From Acinetobacter sp. N54.MGS-139 (GTDB taxonomy: Bacteria; Pseudomonadota; Gammaproteobacteria; Burkholderiales; Burkholderiaceae_F), in NCBI GenBank assembly GCA_000980495.1, contig LARN01000002.1:1-64000 (forward strand): a stretch of DNA of 64,000 nucleotides. Reading direction: 5' to 3'. The translations under genes and the position numbers were made by a program. How positions within the stretch are numbered: the stretch's first letter is position 1; each line of letters begins with the position of its first letter. Positions 50,722 to 60,381 of this stretch are shown piece after piece. The notes beneath the pieces are model-generated. The model did not search any database and was not told where the DNA came from. It saw nothing but the letters and a program-made list of their open reading frames with translations.

Positions 50722-51624
50722 TTATTCGAGATTCTGGATTTGCTCACGCATAGATTCGATCACGAGTTTCAGATTGACGGAGGTGTCCGTCATCGAAATG
50801 GATACAGCTTTGCTGCCGAGCGTGTTGGCTTCACGGTTGAGTTCCTGCATCAGGAAGTCCAACTTACGGCCGACGGGGCCTCCCCGGTCGAGTGTTCTTC
50901 TCACTTCTTTAACGTGAGTGCAAAGTCTTTCCATTTCCTCGTTGACGTCAAGTTTGATACCGTAGAGCGTGATTTCCTGACGGATGCGCTCATTGACTTC
51001 TTCTTTGGTGATCTGAGCACCGTCTGCCAACGTGGTGCCTAAGGCTTCTTCAAGTCTTTCCGTGAGTTTGTCCTTTTGTGCCTGAAGAATTTCAGGAATC
51101 TTCGGACGAAGCGTATTAACGAGATCTTCAATCTGCGTGCAGTATTTGAGCAGAACTTGGGCGAGGGCGGCGCCTTCACGCTGACGACTTTCGTTAAAGA
51201 CTTCGAGACATTGTTCAAAGCCTGTTAAAACCTGCTTTGCAAAGACCTCAGGGTCAGGAACCGGAGCGGCAACGATGCCGGGATAATTTAGGATGTCGGC
51301 AACACGGAGCGCCGTGGCGGAAGGATCAGTCTTTAAGACTTGTGTCTGAAGAGCCATAAGTTTATTGAGGGCTTCTTCATTTAAAGCCGTATCTGCAGAT
51401 AGGCCGGAATCCACCAGATTTAAACGGCACTCCATCTTGCCTCGAGCAATTTTGCCGGAGATGATTTCTCTGAATTTCGGTTCGAGGAAACGAATTTCTT
51501 CGGAAGCGCGGAAACTCAAATCTAAAAAACGAGAGTTGACACTTCTTATATCGATGCTCAGTAAGCCCATATCTGTTTGGACTTTTGCATTCGCGTAACC
51601 TGTCATACTCGAAATATTACTCAT
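50722..51624 (-). CDS. yicC: YicC-family endoribonuclease
   Basis: 300 residues (E. coli 287). N-terminus SSMTGYANAKVQTDMGLL, then EIRSVNSRFLDL-type IDIRSVNSRFLDLSF, and the conserved C-terminal half GRKLDFLMQELNREANTLGSK. YicC proteins are reported endoribonucleases linked to sRNA turnover. AAGGAG lies before the ATG. Divergent from rph, another RNA-processing gene. Confidence 0.93.
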   Translation of the reverse strand: MSNISSMTGYANAKVQTDMGLLSIDIRSVNSRFLDLSFRASEEIRFLEPKFREIISGKIARGKMECRLNLVDSGLSADTALNEEALNKLMALQTQVLKTDPSATALRVADILNYPGIVAAPVPDPEVFAKQVLTGFEQCLEVFNESRQREGAALAQVLLKYCTQIEDLVNTLRPKIPEILQAQKDKLTERLEEALGTTLADGAQITKEEVNERIRQEITLYGIKLDVNEEMERLCTHVKEVRRTLDRGGPVGRKLDFLMQELNREANTLGSKAVSISMTDTSVNLKLVIESMREQIQNLE

Positions 51625-51798
51625 TGATAACTCCTTTACTGCCGCGCTTCATCGAACTGGAATGCACGGTCTTTCTGCCGCTGTATTTTACCTTCCTTCA
51701 AGTCGGCTCTAACTTTTATAAGGTTCGTATCGGGTGAAAATCGCGGTTTGAGATTTTGCCTTCATTAGAATTGACAGAAATTATTGAAGGAGATTGGA

Positions 51799-52536
51799 AT
51801 GCCAGAAGAGACATGGAGCCGCCCGAGCGGCCGCAAAGCAGACGAACTGCGCCCGATAAAGATCACACGTCACTACACAAAATACGCCGAAGGCTCTGTT
51901 TTAATTGAAGTCGGAGGTACCAAGGTCATTTGCACCGCTTCGGTTGAAGAAAAGGTCCCGGGCTGGCTCAAAGATCAGGGAAAAGGCTGGGTGACTGCGG
52001 AGTACGGAATGCTGCCTCGCGCTACCGGCACTCGCACGGACCGAGAAGCCGCCAAAGGAAAGCAAAGCGGCCGCACACAGGAAATCCAGCGCTTGATTGG
52101 CAGATCTTTACGCGCCGTTGTCGATATGGAAGCACTCGGCGAAAGAATGATCAAAATTGATTGCGATGTGATTCAGGCCGACGGGGGTACAAGATGCGCT
52201 TCTATTACCGGTGCATATGTGGCACTCGCTGATGCCGTCAATTGGCTCATCAAAAACGGCTCCTTGGAAAAATCTCCGCTCAAAGGACAAGTCGCTGCAC
52301 TTTCAGTCGGTATTTATGAAGGTGTTCCGGTTGCCGATTTCGACTACGACGAAGATCATTTAAGTGATACGGATATGAATGTCGTGATGACAGACGCCGG
52401 CAAATTTGTTGAACTGCAGGGAACCGCCGAAGGAGAACCCTTTAGTCGGAAAGACCTAGATGCCTTGCTCAAGCTGGCTGAAGACGGATTGAAACAGCTG
52501 TTTGCTGCTCAGAGAGCAGCCCTCGCCGAGGAGTAA
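51799..52536 (+). CDS. rph: RNase PH
   Basis: Phosphate-dependent 3'-5' exoribonuclease maturing tRNA 3' ends; 245 residues. [53 protein letters not shown] and [18 protein letters not shown] are all present. AAGGAG with 6-nt spacing supports ATG 51799. First of rph-rdgB-hemW. Confidence 0.97.
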   Translation: MPEETWSRPSGRKADELRPIKITRHYTKYAEGSVLIEVGGTKVICTASVEEKVPGWLKDQGKGWVTAEYGMLPRATGTRTDREAAKGKQSGRTQEIQRLIGRSLRAVVDMEALGERMIKIDCDVIQADGGTRCASITGAYVALADAVNWLIKNGSLEKSPLKGQVAALSVGIYEGVPVADFDYDEDHLSDTDMNVVMTDAGKFVELQGTAEGEPFSRKDLDALLKLAEDGLKQLFAAQRAALAEE

Positions 52537-52541
52537 AAGAC

Positions 52542-53141
52542 ATGTCAAAAAAAATTGTTCTCGCCAGCAATAACAAAAAGAAAATGAAAGAGATGCAGGA
52601 GCTTCTCGCTCCGATGGGCGCCGAAGTGATTTCGCAAGGTTCTTTGGGAATTCCATCCGCCGAAGAACCTTTCGGTACCTTTGTGGAAAATGCGCTGATG
52701 AAAGCCAGATGGGCGGCGAAGCATTCCGGTCTTCCGGCCATTGCCGATGACTCGGGAATTTGTGCGGATGCCTTAAAGGGCGCACCCGGCGTTCTGAGCG
52801 CACGCTTTGCCGGTGAACCAAGCTCGGATGCCGCAAACAACGCAAAGCTGATTAAAGAACTTGTAGACAAAGACAATCGTAACGCGCATTACACCTGCGT
52901 TATTGTCGCCGTCCGTGATGAAAACGATCCTGAGCCGCTGATTGCGATTGATTTTTGGAACGGTACGATCGGATACGAACCGAAAGGCGAGGGCGGCTTC
53001 GGATACGATCCTTTCTTTATCGTGACGCCGGATGGAAAGACCGCTGCTCAGATGACGGCAGAAGAAAAGAATGCTGTCAGCCATCGCGGCAAAGCCATGA
53101 GAAAAATGCGCAGTTTATTAACCGAACGTTGGAATTGGTAA
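52542..53141 (+). CDS. rdgB: XTP/dITP diphosphatase
   Basis: House-cleaning pyrophosphatase removing non-canonical purine nucleotides; 199 residues. VLASNNKKKMKEM at the N-terminus, FVENALMKAR, DDSGICADALKGAPGVLSAR and GGFGYDPFF followed by a C-terminal SHRGKAMRKM. 5 nt after rph. Confidence 0.97.
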   Translation: MSKKIVLASNNKKKMKEMQELLAPMGAEVISQGSLGIPSAEEPFGTFVENALMKARWAAKHSGLPAIADDSGICADALKGAPGVLSARFAGEPSSDAANNAKLIKELVDKDNRNAHYTCVIVAVRDENDPEPLIAIDFWNGTIGYEPKGEGGFGYDPFFIVTPDGKTAAQMTAEEKNAVSHRGKAMRKMRSLLTERWNW

Positions 53142-53142
53142 A

Positions 53143-54282
53143 TTGAAAGAACTTCCGCTTTCTTTATATATTCACTGGCCGTGGTGCCTTAAAAAATGTC
53201 CTTACTGCGACTTTAATTCTCACGGCTTGAGGGGGCCGGCACCGGAAGCGCTCTATGAGGCCGCTATTATTGAAGGGCTCAAAGAGCAGGGCGCCCGTGT
53301 TCAGAGAAGAAAGCTGAAGAGCATATTTTTTGGAGGAGGAACACCGTCTCTGATGGCGCCGGATACCATCGGCAGAATCATTGAAGCGGCCGACCGCAGT
53401 ATTCCGTTCCACGAAAACATCGAAATTACGCTGGAAGCCAATCCCGGCACTTTTGAAGAGCAGAAATTCAAAGACTTTAGAAAAGCCGGAGTCACCCGGC
53501 TTTCGATCGGAATTCAAAGTTTTGATGACTCTAAATTGAAGGCTTTAGGCCGGGTTCATAATTCACAGGAAGCCAAGCGGGCCGCTGAAAGCGCCGGAAA
53601 GATCTTTGAGAACTTCAACCTGGATTTAATGTTCGGGCTTCCCGGCCAAACTATTCAGGAACTGGACGAAGAGCTGGAAACGGCATTTTCTTTCGGATCG
53701 ACGCATTTGTCTTGTTATCAGCTGACGCTGGAGCCGAATACTTACTTTGCCAAATTCCCGCCAAAAGGGATGCCTGATGACGACGTACTCTCAGACATGT
53801 CGGATTTGGTCAGGGATAAAACCGCGGCCCGAGGCTTTGATCACTATGAAGTGTCTGCTTATGCCAAGGAAGGTTTACGCTGTCGGCACAATCTGAACTA
53901 TTGGGAATTCGGAGATTATTTGGCAGTGGGCCCGGGCGCTCATGGAAAACTGACGCTGCAAAGCATTCCCGAACGGTTTTATAACTACCGTGACCCGGCT
54001 CGCTGGCTCCTCTCTTTTAAAGAACACAAAACACAAATCGCAGAACGAAAACCGATCTCTCCGGAAGATTTGCCGTTTGAATTTATGCTCAATGCACTTC
54101 GCTTGAGGGAAGGCGTCCCTTTTGAGTTTTATACCGAGAGGACCGGTCTTGATTTCGATGTTATTGAACCGATTTGGACGGAACTTCGAGAGAAAGGCCT
54201 TGTCTGCGACCACCTCAAGAGGATTAAAACAACGGAGAAAGGCTGGCTCTTTTTAAATGAAGTGCTTGAGGCTTTTCTTTAG
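53143..54282 (+). CDS. hemW: Radical SAM heme chaperone HemW
   Basis: 379 residues. SAM-cluster motif CLKKCPYC (CxxxCxxC) within LYIHWPWCLKKCPYCDFNSH, then FFGGGTPSL, RLSIGIQSFDD and GLPGQT. It lacks the extra N-terminal residues of true coproporphyrinogen dehydrogenase HemN, so HemW is the better name. The start is TTG 53143, one base after the rdgB stop; no ATG is near the family N-terminus. Confidence 0.94.
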   Translation: MKELPLSLYIHWPWCLKKCPYCDFNSHGLRGPAPEALYEAAIIEGLKEQGARVQRRKLKSIFFGGGTPSLMAPDTIGRIIEAADRSIPFHENIEITLEANPGTFEEQKFKDFRKAGVTRLSIGIQSFDDSKLKALGRVHNSQEAKRAAESAGKIFENFNLDLMFGLPGQTIQELDEELETAFSFGSTHLSCYQLTLEPNTYFAKFPPKGMPDDDVLSDMSDLVRDKTAARGFDHYEVSAYAKEGLRCRHNLNYWEFGDYLAVGPGAHGKLTLQSIPERFYNYRDPARWLLSFKEHKTQIAERKPISPEDLPFEFMLNALRLREGVPFEFYTERTGLDFDVIEPIWTELREKGLVCDHLKRIKTTEKGWLFLNEVLEAFL

Positions 54283-54312
54283 CCGAATTCCGACATTCAA
54301 ATATCAAATCAT

Positions 54313-54340
54313 GCGGCCGATTTCGGCCGCTAATTCTTTC
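54313..54340 (+). terminator. Terminator of hemW
   Basis: GCGGCCGA (54313-54320) pairs with TCGGCCGC (54323-54330), followed by TAATTCTTTCTTTC. Confidence 0.75.
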
Positions 54341-54422
54341 TTTCTGAAGAAATGCACCACTTCCAGCAGTGTTCTAACTCTGTTCAAAAATTAATAAAAA
54401 AATTCCCCAAAATGTTCCAATT

Positions 54423-54439
54423 TGCACTAAAAAGGTGCA
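54423..54439 (+). promoter_or_regulatory. NtrC enhancer-type site upstream of glnA
   Basis: TGCACTA-AAA-AGGTGCA matches the 17-bp NtrC consensus TGCACCA-N3-TGGTGCA at both outer arms. It is centred about 105 bp upstream of the start expected from the sigma-54 promoter, a normal enhancer distance. Confidence 0.75.
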
Positions 54440-54510
54440 TCATTACAAAAGTTTTTACGACTGCTTACTGAGGTTCTTTGAGAATGCATGATTTCGTGCA
54501 TGTCAAAAAT

Positions 54511-54526
54511 TGGCACGAAATTTGCA
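54511..54526 (+). promoter_or_regulatory. Sigma-54 promoter of glnA
   Basis: TGGCAC-N5-TTGCA: the -24 GG (54512-54513) and -12 GC (54524-54525) are separated by exactly 10 bp, a perfect match to the RpoN consensus. The leader to glnA would be about 50 nt. Confidence 0.9.
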
Positions 54527-54584
54527 TAAGCTTTGTTGAACATATTTTTTGATTGCCACGTCCAAATTTACTAAGGAGATATCC

Positions 54585-56006
54585 ATGGCTAAGACCAGCG
54601 CTGAAATCATGCAGATGCTTGTGGACAACAACGTCAAATTTGTTGATTTGCGCTTTACTGATTTCAAAGGCAAAGAACAGCACGTTTCCGTACCGGTTTC
54701 TGCTTTTGATGAAGACAAGTTTGAAGAAGGTCACGCTTTCGATGGTTCTTCCATCGCCGGATGGAAGGGCATTGAGGCCAGCGACATGCTGCTGATGCCG
54801 GATCCGGACAGTGCCCGTATGGACCCGTTCGCCGACGAAGATATTCCGACAATGATTCTGACCTGTAACGTCGTTGAGCCTTCTACCGGAAAGGGATACG
54901 ATCGTGACCCCCGCAGCGTTGCCAATCGTGCAGAAGCTTACTTAAAGAGCACCGGCATCGGCGATACCGCTTACTTCGGACCCGAGCCGGAATTTTTCAT
55001 TTTTAACGGTGTCAGCTGGGGCACCACAATGAATCACAGCTTCTTCAAGATTGAAAGTGAAGAAGGCTATTGGAGCAACGGAAAGGATATGAACGGCGCC
55101 AACGGCGGCCATCGTCCTACCGTTAAGGGCGGTTATTTCCCGGTTCCTCCGGTCGACTCTCTCTACAATATCCGCTCCCAAATGTGCGAACTTCTTGAAG
55201 AACAAGGCGTTCCGGTTGAAGTTCATCATCATGAAGTCGGCGGCTGCGGCCAGTGCGAAATCGGCACACTGTTCAGCACTCTGACCAAACGCGCTGACTG
55301 GACTCAGATTCTTAAATATACGGTATGGAATGTTGCAGCGGCCTACGGTATGACTGCAACCTTTATGCCGAAACCCGTCGTCGGCGACAACGGCTCCGGT
55401 ATGCATGTTCACCAGTCAATCTGGAAGGACGGCAAGAACCTTTTCGCAGGCAACGGCTATGCAGGCCTTTCCGATCTGGCCCTCTACTACATCGGCGGCA
55501 TTATTAAACATGCTCGTGCATTGAACGCGATCACAAACCCGACAACCAACAGCTATCGTCGTCTGGTCCCAGGCTTTGAAGCTCCTGTCAAACTCGCTTA
55601 CTCGGCTCGCAATCGTTCCGCTTCTCTGCGTATTCCGTTTGTTTCCAGCGAAAAGGCCCGTCGCGTTGAAGTTCGCTTCCCCGATCCGATGGCTAACTCC
55701 TATCTGGCATTCTCCGCCATGCTGATGGCCGGTTTGGACGGTATCCAGAACAAGCTGCATCCGGGTGAAGCTGCAGACAAGAACCTCTATGATCTGCCGC
55801 CGGAAGAAAACGCAAAGATTCCGACCGTTTGCTCTTCTTTGGAACAGGCCCTGGATGCTTTGGCGGCCGACCATGAATTCCTGACAGCCGGCGGCGTCTT
55901 CAGCGAAGATCTGATCACTTCTTATATCGAACTCAAGCATGAAGAAGTCGTACGTACTCAGATGGCCGTCACACCTGAAGAGTACGACATGTACTATTCG
56001 AGCTAG
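54585..56006 (+). CDS. glnA: Glutamine synthetase, type I-beta
   Basis: Makes glutamine from glutamate and ammonia. 473 residues. Beta-grasp N-terminus ([20 protein letters not shown]), metal-binding [13 protein letters not shown] [53 protein letters not shown], and the adenylylation Tyr (about 402) in NLYDLPPEE. The adenylylation site marks the GlnE-controlled form, in line with glnD in this window. Promoter is sigma-54/NtrC type. Confidence 0.98.
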   Translation: MAKTSAEIMQMLVDNNVKFVDLRFTDFKGKEQHVSVPVSAFDEDKFEEGHAFDGSSIAGWKGIEASDMLLMPDPDSARMDPFADEDIPTMILTCNVVEPSTGKGYDRDPRSVANRAEAYLKSTGIGDTAYFGPEPEFFIFNGVSWGTTMNHSFFKIESEEGYWSNGKDMNGANGGHRPTVKGGYFPVPPVDSLYNIRSQMCELLEEQGVPVEVHHHEVGGCGQCEIGTLFSTLTKRADWTQILKYTVWNVAAAYGMTATFMPKPVVGDNGSGMHVHQSIWKDGKNLFAGNGYAGLSDLALYYIGGIIKHARALNAITNPTTNSYRRLVPGFEAPVKLAYSARNRSASLRIPFVSSEKARRVEVRFPDPMANSYLAFSAMLMAGLDGIQNKLHPGEAADKNLYDLPPEENAKIPTVCSSLEQALDALAADHEFLTAGGVFSEDLITSYIELKHEEVVRTQMAVTPEEYDMYYSS

Positions 56007-56063
56007 TAGCGTAATTTAAGTCTGTCTGCGCAAAGACAGCTGGATGACCGAGCGGAGGAAATC

Positions 56064-57131
56064 GTGAGTTTTGATGCCAAGCGTTTAGAAAGTTTCGATC
56101 TCCTCAGGCTCGGTCTTTTTGTATGTAACAAAGAAGGCGATATTCTTTATGCCAATACGGCAGCCCAATTCCTTTCCGGGCAGTCATTGAAGCATTTAAA
56201 AGAACGAAAACTGCAGTTTTACCTGAATTCGTCGGATGAATGGCTCGCAAATTATCGTGCGCATCCTGAGCCTTCCTTTCTGGTTCCGAATGAGTTAGAC
56301 CATTTTCTGCGTCCTCCGGCAGAACCGATTCCGGTTCTGGTCACCATTCATCCTTTCCCGGATGACGAAAATATTCTCTTGGCTGAGATTGTGCCGGCAG
56401 ATAAGACCCTTCAAATGACGCGAGAGCGTCATATGAATGAGCTGTCCGAAAATACTCGGCGCCTGCTGCGAAATCTCGCCCATGAAATTAAGAATCCTCT
56501 CGGAGGGATTCGAGGCGCTGCGCAGCTCCTGGAGGGAGAACTTCACGATCCGGAAAATAAAGAATTTACCGAGGTCATTATCAGTGAAGCAGACCGTCTT
56601 CAGCATCTTGTCGATAAGATCCTAGCGCCTTACCGTCAGCTTTACCATCCAGTGCCAACTAATGTTCACGAGATCCTGGAACGTGTTCGCCTCCTGGTGC
56701 AGTCGGAATTTCCGGAAGGGCTGAAGGTCGTTCGCGACTACGACATCAGTGCGCCTGAAATGATGGCTGACAGAGGTCAGCTGACGCAAATTTCCTTGAA
56801 CTTAATGCGCAACGCCGCCGAAGCATTATCCGAGCAAATAGCACAGGGCACGGCATGTATCACGCTTAAAACCCGTGTTGTCCATCATGTTCAAGTCGGT
56901 CAAAGTTTTTGCCGCACGGCATTAAATATCCATGTGATCGATAACGGAGAAGGCATACCCAAAGACTTAGCCGACAGTATTTTTTATCCTCTGGTCAGCG
57001 GAAAGGAACAGGGGAGCGGACTCGGACTCTCCCTGGTTCAGACTTTTGTCGAGCAGCATGGCGGCAGTATTTCGGTCAGCAGTGAAGCCGGCCGTACCGA
57101 TTTCAGCATATTGTTTCCCTTATCGTTATGA
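56064..57131 (+). CDS. glnL: Nitrogen sensor histidine kinase NtrB
   Basis: 355 residues, cytoplasmic, PII-controlled kinase/phosphatase for NtrC. N-terminal PAS (about 8-75, LGLFVCNKEGDILYANTAAQ), H-box LAHEIKNPLGGIRGAAQLL, N-box LNLMRNAAEALS, G1 DNGEGIP and G2 GSGLGLSLVQ. Start is GTG 56064 with GGAGGAAA upstream. It overlaps ntrC by 4 bp and follows glnA by 57 nt. Confidence 0.96.
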   Translation: MSFDAKRLESFDLLRLGLFVCNKEGDILYANTAAQFLSGQSLKHLKERKLQFYLNSSDEWLANYRAHPEPSFLVPNELDHFLRPPAEPIPVLVTIHPFPDDENILLAEIVPADKTLQMTRERHMNELSENTRRLLRNLAHEIKNPLGGIRGAAQLLEGELHDPENKEFTEVIISEADRLQHLVDKILAPYRQLYHPVPTNVHEILERVRLLVQSEFPEGLKVVRDYDISAPEMMADRGQLTQISLNLMRNAAEALSEQIAQGTACITLKTRVVHHVQVGQSFCRTALNIHVIDNGEGIPKDLADSIFYPLVSGKEQGSGLGLSLVQTFVEQHGGSISVSSEAGRTDFSILFPLSL

Positions 57132-58552
57132 AAAATGTTTGGATCGTGGACGATGATCGTTCCATCAGATGGGTATTAGAAAAAGCACTTCAAAAGGCAG
57201 ATATCCCCTGCAAAACTTTTAGTGAAGCAGAGTCCGTGCTGCAGGCGATCAAGAAAGAGCAGCCTGCTTTGATTTTGAGCGACATCCATATGCCGGGCAA
57301 AAGCGGCTTGGAAATGCTCTCAGAAATTAAGAAGTCCTATCCGAAGCTTCCGATCATCATCATGACGGCCTATTCGGACTTGGACAGTGCCGTAGCCAGT
57401 TTTCAAGGCGGAGCGTTTGAATATCTTCCCAAACCTTTCGACATCGATAAAGCCATCGAACTCGTTCGGCGAGCAACCGAAGAGAACGAGGAAGAAGAGC
57501 AGACTCCGTCAGAAGAAACCGCTTCTGAAATTATCGGTAAGGCGCCGGCCATGCAGGAAGTCTTCCGCGCCATCGGACGTTTGTCTCAAAGCAAGGCAAC
57601 CGTTCTGTTAACAGGAGAGTCCGGCGCCGGCAAAGAAGTGGTGGCGAGAGCGCTTCACAAACACAGTCTCCGCGCCAATGCTCCTTTTGTCGCAATCAAT
57701 ATGGCGGCAATTCCGAAAGACTTAATGGAAACAGAGCTCTTCGGACATGAAAAGGGCGCCTTCACCGGTGCCAGTGCGATCCGTCACGGACGTTTCGAAC
57801 AGGCAGAAGGCGGCACGCTCTTTCTGGACGAAATCGGTGATATGCCTGCTGAACTTCAGACCAGGCTCCTGAGAGTTTTGTCCGACGGTTATTACTATCG
57901 CGTCGGGGGCCATCAGTCTCTCAAAGCCAATGTCAGAATCATTGCGGCAACGCACCAAAATCTGGAAGCGATGGTTCGGGAAAATCGTTTCCGCGAAGAC
58001 TTGTACCATCGTCTCAATGTCATTCGCCTGCGCCTGCCTCCTTTAAGGGAAAGGCCGGAAGATATTCCGCTTTTGGTCAATCATTTTCTGCAGAAGTCGG
58101 CAGAGAATCTCGGCGTTGAGCCCAAGATCATGTCTGAGGAAGCGATGGAATTTTTAAAACGTTTCCCGTTTCCCGGCAATGTTCGTCAATTAGAAAATCT
58201 TTGCAATTGGCTTGTCGTGATGGCGCCTTCCCAGCACATCCGAGTGACGGATCTTCCTGAGGAGATCCGCCGCGGCGAAGCGGAAAAGATTCATAAAAAC
58301 AGCGAGGTTTCAAGCGAGGAGACTCTCGGCGGAAGCTGGGAGGAACTGCTCAAAGCTGAAGTCAAAGAGATGCTCAAAAGTCAGTCTCCCGATCTCATGA
58401 AGCAGCTATCGGATACTTTTGAAAGTATCGTAATCGGGACGGCGCTTGAGTATACGCACGGAAGGCGAGTCGATGCTGCGACAAGACTCGGCATCGGCCG
58501 AAATACAATTACACGCAAAATCGCCGAGCTCAAACTTGAAAGCGAAGACTAA
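57128..58552 (+). CDS. glnG: Nitrogen regulator NtrC, sigma-54 activator
   Basis: 474 residues. Receiver domain with phospho-Asp 52 (LILSDIHMPG). AAA+ domain with Walker A GESGAGKE, the sigma-54-contacting GAFTGA and Walker B TLFLDEIGDMP. A C-terminal Fis-type helix-turn-helix ends DAATRLGIGRNTITRKIAEL. It should bind the TGCA-N-TGCA dyad ahead of glnA and activate the sigma-54 promoter, forming a local autoregulatory loop. Confidence 0.97.
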   Translation: MKNVWIVDDDRSIRWVLEKALQKADIPCKTFSEAESVLQAIKKEQPALILSDIHMPGKSGLEMLSEIKKSYPKLPIIIMTAYSDLDSAVASFQGGAFEYLPKPFDIDKAIELVRRATEENEEEEQTPSEETASEIIGKAPAMQEVFRAIGRLSQSKATVLLTGESGAGKEVVARALHKHSLRANAPFVAINMAAIPKDLMETELFGHEKGAFTGASAIRHGRFEQAEGGTLFLDEIGDMPAELQTRLLRVLSDGYYYRVGGHQSLKANVRIIAATHQNLEAMVRENRFREDLYHRLNVIRLRLPPLRERPEDIPLLVNHFLQKSAENLGVEPKIMSEEAMEFLKRFPFPGNVRQLENLCNWLVVMAPSQHIRVTDLPEEIRRGEAEKIHKNSEVSSEETLGGSWEELLKAEVKEMLKSQSPDLMKQLSDTFESIVIGTALEYTHGRRVDAATRLGIGRNTITRKIAELKLESED

Positions 58553-58575
58553 CGGCCTTGATAATATGGGCGGTT

Positions 58576-59601
58576 ATGAAGATCGCTGATATTGAACAAC
58601 AACTTATCCAAGCCGGCTGCAAAAGCGTTCACATCGATCGCTTTTGGCGCAATTGGTATTCCGGCAAACCTCTGAACCGAAGCAAGGTACGCCTGCCTGC
58701 GGCGGCAGAGGCACTGTTGCCTCAATTAGAGGAATTCTTAACTCATCAATTGATGGCTCAGGAAAAAGCCGAATCCGAGACCGGCACGCGCTGGGTTCTC
58801 AAAGCCTCCGACGGCCAGCTGATTGAATGCGTGCTTCTTCCTCGAGAAGGCGTCTGTGTATCCACTCAAGTCGGATGTGCTGTCGGCTGCGTCTTCTGTA
58901 TGACCGGAAAAAGCGGTTTGATCCGACAGTTGAGCGATCTGGAGATTGCCGGTCAGGTCCAATACGCCATGAGAAATGCGCCTGTGAAGAAAGTAGTTTT
59001 GATGGGAATGGGCGAGCCTTCTCATAATCTTCGTTCCGTTCTTTCTGCGGTTGAACATATCGTTCGGTATTCCGGCATCGGATACAAAGAGGTTGTTATT
59101 TCTACTGTCGGTGATAGGCGACTTTTCGAAGCGCTGCTGAAATCAGAAATCAAGCCGGCATTAGCAATCTCTCTGCACAGCGCAATGGATGAGAAGCGCA
59201 GAAGTTTGCTTCCCCGGGCCGCAGATTTAACCGTAAAAGAAATTTTAGAGTACGGTGCAAAATACGCAGAGGTCGGGAAATATCCGATTCAATATCAGTG
59301 GACCTTGATTAACGGCATCAACGACGGGATTGATGAGATTGAAGCGCTGACTCCTCTGTGGTCTCGGCAGGCTATCCTCAACATGATCCCCGTCAACGCT
59401 GTTGACGGCAGTCCATACCGGCGACCGTCGACAGAGCAGATCGATAAGATAAAGGAAGCATGCCGAGCAAATGGAATATTGCTTAAATTCCGTGACTCAG
59501 CCGCCCAGGATGTTGACGGAGGCTGCGGTCAGCTTCGCGCCAGAGCGCTAAAAAGAAAGCCGGCGTTACAGCCGGCTCAAGAGTTAAAGATCAAGCGTTA
59601 G
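58576..59601 (+). CDS. RlmN-family radical SAM RNA methyltransferase
   Basis: 341 residues (COG0820). Cluster motif CAVGCVFC preceded by the catalytic Cys in GVCVSTQVGC. The C-terminal catalytic Cys is in DVDGGCGQL. GMGEPSHN, STVGDRR and SLHSAMDE are also present, so it should be an active C2 methyltransferase for 23S rRNA A2503 or tRNA A37. The N-terminal accessory region (FWRNWYSGKPLN) is shorter and unlike classical RlmN, so this may be a paralogue. ATG 58576 is preferred over the TTG at 58558. The 3' end overlaps convergent xth by 18 bp. Confidence 0.88.
   Translation: MKIADIEQQLIQAGCKSVHIDRFWRNWYSGKPLNRSKVRLPAAAEALLPQLEEFLTHQLMAQEKAESETGTRWVLKASDGQLIECVLLPREGVCVSTQVGCAVGCVFCMTGKSGLIRQLSDLEIAGQVQYAMRNAPVKKVVLMGMGEPSHNLRSVLSAVEHIVRYSGIGYKEVVISTVGDRRLFEALLKSEIKPALAISLHSAMDEKRRSLLPRAADLTVKEILEYGAKYAEVGKYPIQYQWTLINGINDGIDEIEALTPLWSRQAILNMIPVNAVDGSPYRRPSTEQIDKIKEACRANGILLKFRDSAAQDVDGGCGQLRARALKRKPALQPAQELKIKR
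59549..59577 (-). terminator. Terminator of xth, inside the rlmN-like coding region
   Basis: On the minus strand AGCCGGC and GCCGGCT (59558-59577) form the stem, followed by TTCTTTTTA. The bases also encode the last residues (KRKPALQPAQ) of the convergent gene. Confidence 0.75.
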
Positions 59602-60381
59602 TGTCACGGGCGCGTGATCACTCGGGCGTTCATTGCCTCTGACTTTCTTGTGAATTTCAACTCCGAGGTTCTTGCTGGCAAGAGCCTCGGAAATCAAAAT
59701 ATGGTCGATACGAAGGCCTCGGTTTCTTCTGAAAGCCATCATGCGGTAATCCCACCAGGAATAGGATTTTTCCGGCTGTTCAAAGGCGCGGAAAGAGTCC
59801 GTTAAGCCGAGATCGATAAGACGCTGAAAAGCCTCTCTGGCTTTAGGCGTGCAAAGCACGGATTCCGCCCAAGATTCCGGATCCCAAACATCGCGATCTT
59901 CCGGGGCGATGTTAAAGTCGCCGAGAAGCACTAAGTTCGGATACTCTTCCAGCTGGCTCGGAAGCCATTGAACCAGAGCTTCCAGCCAAGCGAGCTTATA
60001 AGGAAACTTTTCGCTCTCAACTGTTTCACCGTTCGGAAAGTATCCGTTGATGACGCGGAGTTTTTCGCTGCCGACTTGGACCGTTGTGGCTAAGAGACGG
60101 CTTTGCGGATCTTCGAAACCGGGGATGTTGCGAACTTCTTCGTCCGGAAGGAAGGTCAGCGGGTCACGAAGGATTGTGGCGACACCGTTGTAGGTTTTCT
60201 GGCCAAATGCATCCAGCGTATATCCTACTTCTTTGAAGGCGGCCGCATCGATGTCTGCCTCCTGCATCTTGAGTTCCTGAAGGCAGAGAATGCTGTTCTC
60301 TGTTTCCTTCAGAAAGTCCAAAACCTGCGGCTGACGAACCTTTAGAGAATTGACGTTCCAAGTCGTAATCGTGATGCTCAT
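59584..60381 (-). CDS. xth: Exodeoxyribonuclease III
   Basis: AP endonuclease/3'-5' exonuclease of base-excision repair; 265 residues. ITTWNVNSLKVR, CLQELKMQEADID, LLGDFNIAPEDRDVWDP, FRAFEQPEKSYSWWDYR and C-terminal NERPSDHAPV are the expected active-site blocks. Its ATG overlaps the prlC stop by 4 bp. Confidence 0.97.
   Translation of the reverse strand: MSITITTWNVNSLKVRQPQVLDFLKETENSILCLQELKMQEADIDAAAFKEVGYTLDAFGQKTYNGVATILRDPLTFLPDEEVRNIPGFEDPQSRLLATTVQVGSEKLRVINGYFPNGETVESEKFPYKLAWLEALVQWLPSQLEEYPNLVLLGDFNIAPEDRDVWDPESWAESVLCTPKAREAFQRLIDLGLTDSFRAFEQPEKSYSWWDYRMMAFRRNRGLRIDHILISEALASKNLGVEIHKKVRGNERPSDHAPVTLTLDL

Larger units (their letters stand above)
54283..54584 (+). other. glnA control region (non-coding)
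   Basis: 302 bp without a gene. It holds the hemW terminator, an NtrC-type dyad (54423-54439), a half-site TGCACCA (54353-54359), a TGCA...TGCA inverted repeat (54484-54501) with spacing one base shorter than an NtrC site, the sigma-54 promoter and the AAGGAGAT ribosome-binding site. Confidence 0.8.
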
